A stretch of DNA of 45,014 nucleotides. Origin: an uncultured Pirellulaceae bacterium. Its GTDB lineage: Bacteria > Planctomycetota > Planctomycetia > Pirellulales > Pirellulaceae. The position numbers were made by a program, and so were the translations under genes. Below are positions 24,432-31,084 of the stretch, one piece after another (positions within the stretch are counted from its first letter, which is position 1; each line of letters opens with the position of its first letter). The notes beneath the pieces were generated by a model that saw only the letters and a program-made list of their open reading frames with translations, ran no database searches and was not told the DNA's origin. The stretch covers positions 1 to 45,014 of the forward strand of contig CALCJM010000031.1 in the NCBI GenBank assembly GCA_937967505.1, written 5' to 3'.

Positions 24432-26297
24432 TTATTGGACCAACGAATTTTTCCCCAGTTCGACATCCAGCTCAAGCATTTCCTTCCCTCGTTGGAGTTT
24501 GATGTTCATGGATTCACCGGGGTCATATTGGGCGATTCTCAGCCGCACTTCGTGGAATGTTGTGACAGGATCTCCATCGATAGCGCGGATCACATCCCCC
24601 ACTCTGATCCCTTCACGCGCCGCACTGGATCCCGGTGAGATAAAGGCGATCTGGCAACCAAGCTGATCCGGTCTGCCCACCTCATTCTTGGGACCAACCC
24701 CGAGAAACGCCCGGGGCTGAAAACTGATGCGGATACGCCGCGTGGATTCCAGTCGCTGGAACGCCTCGATATCAAATTTGCACCCGCGCAACTCCAGTTG
24801 GGCTAGGCGTTTCATTTGACCGAGCGCAGTCAAAAAATCCTTACTGACGGCCATCGACTCTAGCTTGACCGAGTTGACCTGTAGCAGGTTGGGCAACTCC
24901 CGAAGCGCCGAATCCTTTAGTGTTGTATTGGTCAGGACAATAGCGCGCATCCGTTTCAGTTCCACCAACGGAGCGATGGTTTTGCCGTCCACTTCAATGT
25001 CATTGAAATTGACCGCAAACGTCGAAACCCGTTTCAGACGGTTGAGTTCTGCGACGCCGTCGGCATTCAGTCGGCAATTGTCCAACCGCAACACTCCCAG
25101 AGATGAAAATGGGGTCAGCGATTTGCAAAACGCAGGTTCCAGCGTGTATCCACGAAGTGTGATCGCGCGGAGCGTTTGCGGAAACGCACGGTTGGCCAAT
25201 TCCGGTAACGGGACCGTCGCCAGATTCACCGAGACAATCGAGGCATTTTCCCGAATGGTTTTCCAATGCGGTTCGGTCAGTTCCGTGCCAGCGAGTTCCA
25301 GTGCAATCGGGCTGCCGACTTCGGCCAGCCTGTCGAGGATTTTTACATCTGCGACCCACGCGTCCGGAAATTGCACCAATATCGGCTGGTTTTGCTGGTA
25401 GGTGTACTGATTGATGAACTGCTGCCGTGGCACGTCAATCGGACGGGAGTGTTTGAGGATGAAGCTGCGATTTTCCGCAGCAGAATTATTCAGAATTTTT
25501 TCAACCTGAACGCGCTGTTGATCCATGTCAAGCTCTTCGGGTCCTGCCGATTCGCCGACATCGCGCTGCATGGCATTCCTTTGCATCACCGCATGTCGCT
25601 GACGAATAAGGGCCTGGCGAAGGATCGGTTGCGAGCTGTAAGCCGAAGTGACTTTTCCCCCGGCTTTCACGATGGCTTTGAGCGCATCCGATTTGCGGCG
25701 CTGTCGCCAGTCTGCCTTCAACAGCTCGATCCGTTCGGCCATTGCCTGGTTTCCGTTGGAATACAAGGTCAGCAGCAAACTGGTCGCGCGCAGGAACGTT
25801 TCTTCTTCGCTGGACGCACTAACTCCTTCGAGTATTTTTCGAATTCGGTATACGGTTTCGGGGGGAGCGTTGAAATAGCGTTTTGCAATTTCGGGCAGCA
25901 CTCGCGCACTGCGGGCAGTCAGCAATCGCGTCGCCTCTTCGCGTACGGCATATTTTTCGTGCTCGAGATCGTCAAGCAATTGCTGGTCAGATTTTTCCGA
26001 ATCTTTCCCGGTCGTGGGGTTGGGGATTGCGGTTAATTCGGAGGAACGTGCATTGTCACCCAAGGAGGGCTCCTGCCAGCAGGCGGCGGATGCCTGTGAA
26101 CCGACTCCATTGGCCACCAAGATTGCTGACACAACGAGAACGATTCCGGAAACGAAGATTCCGGAAACAGAGCGATTGGCTCCGCTTGCGCCCGGTAGCG
26201 CGGAATTTGGAAAGATGGGCGCAATTGCTGATTTGGGTTTCGCTGTCGGAGGTTTCACAATCATGGGCTTGGTCGAGTTGTCAGAGTTTGATAGCAC
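24432..26297 (-). CDS. exported protein with leucine-rich repeats and a C-terminal PDZ domain
   Basis: 621 residues from a GTG. A membrane segment (about 48-66, SGIVLVVSAILVANGVGSQ) anchors it or acts as a signal after a long polar N terminus. Residues about 100-190 form a helical region (VREEATRLLTARSARVLPEI) like HEAT or armadillo units. From about 320 to 525 there are irregular leucine-rich repeats (SLGVLRLDNCRLNADGVAEL, MRAIVLTNTTLKDSALRELP, LAQLELRGCKF). The end, about 530-615, is a PDZ domain (AFLGVGPKN, AAREGIRVGDVIRAIDGDPV, VRLRIAQYDPGESM), as in periplasmic chaperone-proteases but without a protease. Probably a binding or scaffold protein in the periplasm. Divergent from fliW. Confidence 0.8.
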   Translation of the reverse strand: MLSNSDNSTKPMIVKPPTAKPKSAIAPIFPNSALPGASGANRSVSGIFVSGIVLVVSAILVANGVGSQASAACWQEPSLGDNARSSELTAIPNPTTGKDSEKSDQQLLDDLEHEKYAVREEATRLLTARSARVLPEIAKRYFNAPPETVYRIRKILEGVSASSEEETFLRATSLLLTLYSNGNQAMAERIELLKADWRQRRKSDALKAIVKAGGKVTSAYSSQPILRQALIRQRHAVMQRNAMQRDVGESAGPEELDMDQQRVQVEKILNNSAAENRSFILKHSRPIDVPRQQFINQYTYQQNQPILVQFPDAWVADVKILDRLAEVGSPIALELAGTELTEPHWKTIRENASIVSVNLATVPLPELANRAFPQTLRAITLRGYTLEPAFCKSLTPFSSLGVLRLDNCRLNADGVAELNRLKRVSTFAVNFNDIEVDGKTIAPLVELKRMRAIVLTNTTLKDSALRELPNLLQVNSVKLESMAVSKDFLTALGQMKRLAQLELRGCKFDIEAFQRLESTRRIRISFQPRAFLGVGPKNEVGRPDQLGCQIAFISPGSSAAREGIRVGDVIRAIDGDPVTTFHEVRLRIAQYDPGESMNIKLQRGKEMLELDVELGKNSLVQ

Positions 26298-26374
26298 TAT
26301 TGTTTCTGTCCATTGAGCCGACAGGAAGGTTTGGGGGAAAAAAATTAAAGAATTGAGAGCTTTTGTTAATTACC

Positions 26375-26417
26375 GTCCGGCTTGAGTCCGATGAATGAAA
26401 CATCGGGAAAACCGGAC
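26375..26417 (+). ncRNA. two-stem structured element upstream of fliW
   Basis: GTCCGG (26375-26380) pairs with CCGGAC (26412-26417) around an inner hairpin CCGATG-AATGAAA-CATCGG (26388-26406). An alternative outer pairing AGTCCG/CGGACT (26385, 26413) excludes the inner hairpin. Nothing in the window codes here. Could be a leader RNA or a DNA-level site; function unknown. Confidence 0.4.
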
Positions 26418-26537
26418 TATTCGCTGTCAGTTATACCATTGATGGCTTGAGAATAAACGCTTTTGTTGAAAGTGGCGGTTGTTGCCCCTCCTTTTTTATT
26501 ACAGCTGGACAGAATGTCTTGGCACAGGTGATCCGTT

Positions 26538-26978
26538 ATGAAAATCCATACCACACGATTCGCGAGCATAGAAATTGAGCCGGATGACATCCTGTTCTTC
26601 CGCAATGGTTTGCTGGGTTTTGAGGATTGCCGCCACTGGGTGTTGCTGGCCGATGCAGATAATTCTGCCGTGGCGTGGCTTCAGAGCATGCAGCACTCGG
26701 ACATTGCCCTCCCGGTAGTTTCGCCTCGCCGTTTTGTTGAGGACTACCAGGTTCGCCTCGAACCGAAAGACGTTGAGTCACTACAGTTGAGCTCCGTCGA
26801 GCAGGCATATGTGCTGGGCGTGGTTAGCCGCGATGAGGATACGCTGACCCTTAATATGCGAGCCCCGTTGGTGATCAACCTTGATCGCCGCATCGGATGT
26901 CAGGTGGTCACAGTTGACCCCCAACCGATGCGTTATGAGCTGACCACGTTGCCGACGCGGCTGCGAAAGAGTGCCTAG
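26538..26978 (+). CDS. fliW: flagellar assembly factor FliW
   Basis: 146 residues. The opening FASIEIEPDDILFFRNGLLG FEDCRHWVLL is the FliW signature (most members read ILxFPxGLPGF). The middle WLQSMQHSDIALPVVSPRRF and the closing VINLDRRIGCQVV also match. Family knowledge: FliW binds flagellin and the translational repressor CsrA, freeing flagellin synthesis when flagellin runs low. csrA follows about 500 bases downstream on the same strand, supporting the partnership. Start ATG 26538 puts the conserved residues at the N terminus as in other FliW proteins; the upstream CAGGTG is only a weak binding site. Downstream lies a weak hairpin terminator. Confidence 0.93.
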   Translation: MKIHTTRFASIEIEPDDILFFRNGLLGFEDCRHWVLLADADNSAVAWLQSMQHSDIALPVVSPRRFVEDYQVRLEPKDVESLQLSSVEQAYVLGVVSRDEDTLTLNMRAPLVINLDRRIGCQVVTVDPQPMRYELTTLPTRLRKSA

Positions 26979-27035
26979 ATTTAACCACGATTCCTTCAAG
27001 ACAAGGCGCGGTCAAGCGACCGGACAGGCCGATTC

Positions 27036-27067
27036 AAGCCCGGGCGTTATGAGTGACGTGCGGGCTT
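27036..27067 (+). terminator. weak hairpin after fliW
   Basis: AAGCCCG (27036-27042) and CGGGCTT (27061-27067) form a 7-bp stem with an 18-base loop, followed by TCTCG rather than a T run, so intrinsic termination would be weak. Confidence 0.35.
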
Positions 27068-27370
27068 TCTCGTGTCCGGCGAGCCACGCACCAGTGCTTA
27101 GTTTGCCATACTCTCGTTAGCGCGACAACCAACTCTGACAGCATGGCAACAACAGCCTCTGTTGGCGCAGCCCCCATCACTACAGTCCGTAGCCCCGTTT
27201 CCAGCGTGGGAAGCTTGCGTAACCGTCACCACCGGCCCTGTGGGATGGCCATCCAAGGGGTGCCACTGGTTCAAACGGACTTGTAGCGTTTTTTTAGGAG
27301 GGTGCCAAATAGTTGGCCGATATCAACGAAGACCTTGCTGCTAGCGTTACCGCAGTGAGGATTGAATGCG

Positions 27371-27382
27371 GCAAAGGATTGC
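27371..27382 (+). promoter_or_regulatory. candidate CsrA binding hairpin in the csrA leader
   Basis: GCAA-AGGA-TTGC is a short stem with GGA in the loop, the canonical CsrA target. A second GGA lies in the csrA ribosome binding site AAAGGAG (27465-27471), and another in TATGGAAG (about 27398). Two or more GGA sites in the leader suggest translational autoregulation. The rest of the 26979-27477 gap has no gene that I can support. Confidence 0.5.
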
Positions 27383-27477
27383 TCCGAATTCAAAATTATG
27401 GAAGCGGGGAAAGAAAGGCATTCGTTTGCAACCCTCGCCTTTTGACAGGCAGTCACTTTTAATTAAAGGAGCCAGCC

Positions 27478-27690
27478 ATGCTGGTCTTGTCGCGACACCG
27501 AGACGAAAGCATCATGATCGGCGACGATGTGATGATTACGATCGTAGACATTCGAGGAGACAAAGTCCGTTTGGGGATCGACGCACCGCAGGAAATTCCT
27601 GTGCATCGTCAGGAGGTCTATGACGCCATTAAACGCGAAAACGAGAAAGCCAGTCGGCTGGGCCCATCGGAAACCAAAGACATCGGTTAG
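27478..27690 (+). CDS. csrA: carbon storage regulator CsrA
   Basis: 70 residues. MLVLSRHRDESIMIGDDVMI and VRLGIDAPQEIPVHRQEVYD are the standard CsrA sequence, with the RNA-binding R(H/K)xxE and the conserved GIDAP...VHRxE(V/I). It is a dimeric RNA-binding protein that represses translation by binding GGA in leader hairpins. Shine-Dalgarno AAAGGAG is seven bases upstream (27465-27471). Partner to FliW, which sequesters it in bacteria that use this switch. It lies upstream of a small membrane protein gene on the same strand with a short gap. Confidence 0.96.
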   Translation: MLVLSRHRDESIMIGDDVMITIVDIRGDKVRLGIDAPQEIPVHRQEVYDAIKRENEKASRLGPSETKDIG

Positions 27691-27715
27691 TGGTATCTGT
27701 CAATTGGCAGGCAGG

Positions 27716-28252
27716 TTGCCTAGCAAGCACTTTATCTCCAAAAACGATTCGGCCGACAGCCTCAACGGTTGGGGCGGGCCGTTGGTGACGGGCGCGGAAG
27801 CGACCGTCGGTATCGCCCTGTTGTTGGGCGCGCTCCTGATAGTTTTTCCCGCAACGGAGGATTCGGAACCAGCCGGCTTGCCCGAACTGGCCAAACCGTC
27901 TGCAAGTTTTCAGGAACGCCTGAACGACCAACTGGCGATGGTGGCCACGCAAACCCGGTCAGGCGCAAGTGGAGAGTTACTGGAGAAACACAACCCGTTT
28001 GTGAGATTTCCGGAACTGAACAAGTTCGAAAAGATCCAACAGACCGTTCGCACGATCAGCAACCCGGCGGCGATCGAACAGTTGATCCCCCACCCCCGAA
28101 TCGACGAACTTAAAAATAAACCCGCCGTTCAGGCGGCGATCGACAAGCTGAAATTTGATGAAGCGATCCGCCAAATTATTGGATCGGAAGAACCGCTAAA
28201 TCAGACGAGGATGAGTTGGACGAACCCGGGTTTTGGGAAGAGGCAGCGCTGA
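27716..28252 (+). CDS. small membrane protein, unknown
   Basis: About 178 residues from the TTG at 27716; TTG 27704 or a start overlapping csrA are alternatives, so the N terminus is uncertain. One hydrophobic stretch, VGIALLLGALLIVFPA, is followed by a polar, mostly helical domain (FQERLNDQLAMVATQTRSGA, ISNPAAIEQLIPHPRIDELK, AAIDKLKFDEAIRQIIGSEE) that would lie in the periplasm or cytoplasm as a single-pass protein. I do not recognise the family. The frame stays open through a region with codon use like the neighbours. It follows csrA closely and converges with hemQ; co-transcription with csrA is possible. Confidence 0.55.
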   Translation: MPSKHFISKNDSADSLNGWGGPLVTGAEATVGIALLLGALLIVFPATEDSEPAGLPELAKPSASFQERLNDQLAMVATQTRSGASGELLEKHNPFVRFPELNKFEKIQQTVRTISNPAAIEQLIPHPRIDELKNKPAVQAAIDKLKFDEAIRQIIGSEEPLNQTRMSWTNPGFGKRQR

Positions 28253-28313
28253 TCATTGAGGATTTAACCCCCTAGCTGCGAATCGGCAGCCCAGCGCGGA
28301 CATCGTCACCAAC

Positions 28314-29147
28314 TTAGACCCGGCAGAACTTCAGCACGTCGTGCGCAGAGGCACGGTAACTGGTATAGAACGGGCCAAATTCGGCATATTTAGCGCTGGC
28401 TTCGTCGAAACGCATATCGTAGACGATTTGTTTCAGATGCTTGGGGTTGGTTGCCCACAGCGTGACCCCCCACTCCCAGTCGTCCATCCCAATCCCGACT
28501 GTGATCAACTGGGAGACTTTGCCCGCAAATTTGATTCCGCTTCGCGCGTGTTCGGACATCAATTTTTGGCGTTCAGAGGCTGAAAGCGTAAACCAGTTGG
28601 CTCCCGGGTAACGCCACTTGTTCATTGGGTAAAAACAACTGACCGGATAGTCCGGGAAATCGGGTGTCAGTCGTTGGTAGTTCATTTTCCCCAACCGCCC
28701 CTGGTAGGCGGCAACTTTCTTTTCAGCAGACGATTCGTCTTCGCCTTCATCCAGCAAGCGTTTCCGGTAGCCCTCCAGGGACAACACGTATTCGGAAATT
28801 TCCGATATCGAAACGTACGACCAGATTGTATTGATCGCCGGACCAAGCTTGCCTGCGCGAACCTGTTGATGAACGGACTGGATCTTGAGCGGATCGGGGT
28901 CCATCATCATTAAAGAAAAATCTGCCTTGTGTCCTGAAACAATCCCGATTTGTATTCTGGCCGGGGCCACAGATTGAAGCGCGTCGAGTGCCTCGACCAG
29001 ATCTTTACGCCCCTGCTCAATATCTTGGTCGGAGAGTGACGCGAGCACTTGGCGGTCGAACTGGTAGAAGAAATGCGAGCAATGCCAGCCTTCTTCGGGG
29101 GTCAGTTGTTCGACGGTGAAACCAAGGTCCGGAGCTTGAAAGGTCAT
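28314..29147 (-). CDS. hemQ: coproheme decarboxylase HemQ (chlorite-dismutase superfamily)
   Basis: 277 residues. The order IGIVSGHKADFSLMMMD, then SYVSISEISEY, the loop CFYPMNKWRYPGANWF (catalytic-type Tyr173 in YPMxK) and LMSEHARSG with the proximal haem-ligand candidate His200 match HemQ. The end DDWEWGVTLWATNPKHLKQI and FDEASAKYAEFGPFYTSY is also characteristic. HemQ converts coproheme to haem b in the coproporphyrin-dependent pathway used by Firmicutes, Actinobacteria and many other bacteria; the window contains no other haem gene. It lacks the chlorite-dismutase distal Arg environment as far as can be judged by eye. The gene follows a response regulator by 5 bases. Confidence 0.9.
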   Translation of the reverse strand: MTFQAPDLGFTVEQLTPEEGWHCSHFFYQFDRQVLASLSDQDIEQGRKDLVEALDALQSVAPARIQIGIVSGHKADFSLMMMDPDPLKIQSVHQQVRAGKLGPAINTIWSYVSISEISEYVLSLEGYRKRLLDEGEDESSAEKKVAAYQGRLGKMNYQRLTPDFPDYPVSCFYPMNKWRYPGANWFTLSASERQKLMSEHARSGIKFAGKVSQLITVGIGMDDWEWGVTLWATNPKHLKQIVYDMRFDEASAKYAEFGPFYTSYRASAHDVLKFCRV

Positions 29148-29152
29148 GATCG

Positions 29153-29536
29153 TTATTCGTCCAGAATTTTCGAAACGGCTTGCAACAGCCGATCCATTGT
29201 AAACGGTTTCTGGATGTAGTCATTGACCCCCAGCAATTCCGCGTATTTACGATGCCGCATGCCTTCGTTTCCTGTGATCATGATGATCGGCATTTGGGTT
29301 TCGCTATTTTGTCGCAAGCGCTCAAGCACGAGGAATCCGCTGCGGCGCGGCATCATCAGGTCCAGAATCACCAGATCGGGTGACTTGGTTTCCGCATAGG
29401 CAATTCCCTGGTTGCCATCACTGGCCGTGGAGACTTGCATTCCGCGCGATCGGAGCGTAGCAGCGATTGTTTCCACGATTTCAGAATCGTCGTCCACAAT
29501 CAGTACATGTTGAGCGCTATCGGATTGGCTATTCAT
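29153..29536 (-). CDS. single-domain response regulator (CheY-like)
   Basis: 127 residues from ATG 29536; upstream sequence in this frame is unlike a receiver and was rejected. Receiver signatures: VLIVDDDSEI with the acidic pocket, VILDLMMPRRSG with the phosphoacceptor Asp, MITGNEG, and NDYIQKPF with the Lys. There is no output domain, so it acts by protein contact or as a phosphate relay. hemQ starts 5 bases after its stop, so they are probably one transcript. No histidine kinase lies in the window. The 29537-30022 gap before the next (divergent) gene has no gene; CCCGG-ATTA-CCGGG (29641) is the only structure I noticed. Confidence 0.9.
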   Translation of the reverse strand: MNSQSDSAQHVLIVDDDSEIVETIAATLRSRGMQVSTASDGNQGIAYAETKSPDLVILDLMMPRRSGFLVLERLRQNSETQMPIIMITGNEGMRHRKYAELLGVNDYIQKPFTMDRLLQAVSKILDE

Positions 29537-30022
29537 TAAGTGGTCACCGGCAAAAAAGGTTCTAAGGGGTTTGGTTGGCTGTTGAGAAAGAGAGCATGTT
29601 GGGGAAGTTTTGATTGGGGTTCCAGAAGTCAATCGGCCTTCCCGGATTACCGGGCCGCTGGTCGTTTTAGACCAAAGCGGCTGGATGACGAACTGATAAC
29701 TTACTCTTTTATCATGCCATGTTTTAGGGGAAAGCATAGTCAAAGAGCTATATATCGCAAAAATTTCCGTGCGGGTAACCGTCCTTGAACTCCGGGCTGC
29801 GATGAGGGTTACTACTCCGACAGGTCCTCTTTTCGGAAAATTGATCAGATCAATCAAAGCGTGCAAATCCGTTTCGGCTGTGAAAACTGGCCCGGGAAGG
29901 ACCGTTTTTGCCGGAGGATGCCGATTCGTCTGTCCACTTTCAAAATCGACAGTCGATAAACCAACAAGAGTGGATTGACGCGAAGGATCGCATCGGCATC
30001 AGATTTTTATGGGACGATTCCA

Positions 30023-30619
30023 ATGTGGCGGTCTTTTTTCTATGCGTTAAGCGTCAGTTTAATGGTGCTCGGCGGAGAGGCGTTGATTTTTGAAAGCGCC
30101 GAACTCAACCCGCAAGCGAAACTTCCACCATTCATTCAGCGGATAATGGATCAAGATGCCCCACAACACGGGATGACCGCAGCCTGGCCGGGGCAAGACC
30201 AATACGCTTTCGGTGGATCCTCGCAATCGGCCGTAATGCCCAACGCGACGGGGCCAAGTTCTGTTCAGGCACCGATGGCATTTCCGGTTTCTTCAAGCGG
30301 TGGAAATGATCTTCAACGGCGATCTCGATTCGGCCCCTCGCGGTTTGTGGGATCTGCCGCAGGCGGGTATGGTGGAGGCAGAATCAGCTTCCAACCCGAC
30401 TCGCGCTCCGGTCAGCGTTTGGCCCCGACCCAGCTGGCGTCGATGTCTGCTACCGGAAACCACCAATCCATTGGTGGACCAGGGGATTCCCTCAATTTCA
30501 GTCGATCCAGCTCTAGGAAAGTGATTGTGACCAAGGATTGGATGCCTTGGAGCTTGATTGCGGTGGGAGGTGTCATCTTTTTGTATACACACAGCTCTCG
30601 CCGACGGTACCCGGATTAA
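30023..30619 (+). CDS. small planctomycete-type membrane protein with two membrane segments
   Basis: 198 residues from ATG 30023. A first hydrophobic segment (MWRSFFYALSVSLMVLGGEA LI) and a second near the C terminus (DWMPWSLIAVGGVIFLYT) bracket about 140 polar residues rich in Ser, Gly, Gln and Pro, with no structure recognised. The pattern of an N-terminal MWRxFF, a disordered middle and a W-x-PWSL end resembles conserved hypothetical proteins I have seen in planctomycetes, so it is probably real, but the function is unknown. An earlier in-frame TTG at 29975 is less likely because the polar extension would precede the membrane segment. Divergent from the response regulator. Confidence 0.7.
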   Translation: MWRSFFYALSVSLMVLGGEALIFESAELNPQAKLPPFIQRIMDQDAPQHGMTAAWPGQDQYAFGGSSQSAVMPNATGPSSVQAPMAFPVSSSGGNDLQRRSRFGPSRFVGSAAGGYGGGRISFQPDSRSGQRLAPTQLASMSATGNHQSIGGPGDSLNFSRSSSRKVIVTKDWMPWSLIAVGGVIFLYTHSSRRRYPD

Positions 30620-31084
30620 AAAAAAGACACTTGGACTAACCAATTGTCCGCATGAAATTTGCTGACCAGCCCTCCTTCAGCGTCCGTTCAGCCCCCGGGT
30701 TCGCCCTTGACCGTTCGGCCTGACCATCACAGGTTTACCAGAGGTGGGCCTTTCAAAACCACGCTGGCACATCCCGGCCCCAACCACGCTGGCCATCCCC
30801 CGATGGCTCTACCTCTCCCTGCCTCAATTACCACTCTGCCTCTGCCCGGTCGTTTGACCACCGCCTCATCACGACAATACCTGTCCAAGTCGCCCAGCTC
30901 CGATCTATCTTTACATTTTCAGAGCTCGTGCCTACAGTCTAGCTTGCCTCCAGCCTTCGGTTGTCTCAATTTAGGCGGTTGAAAAGAGGCAATTTCTAAA
31001 CATTCCGAGCGTTTCGCAGGCCCGCTGTCAGGTGATGGGGTCTGGGTGACGAAAATCGGCGTATTTGCCCTACAGAACCCCTGC
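30620..31084 (+). other. 465-base gap without gene
   Basis: C-rich sequence with no acceptable frame or hairpin-plus-T terminator. ACCACGCTGGC followed by CATCCC occurs twice (near 30760 and 30785) as a short direct repeat. Probably the leader and promoter of the following gene. Confidence 0.4.
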
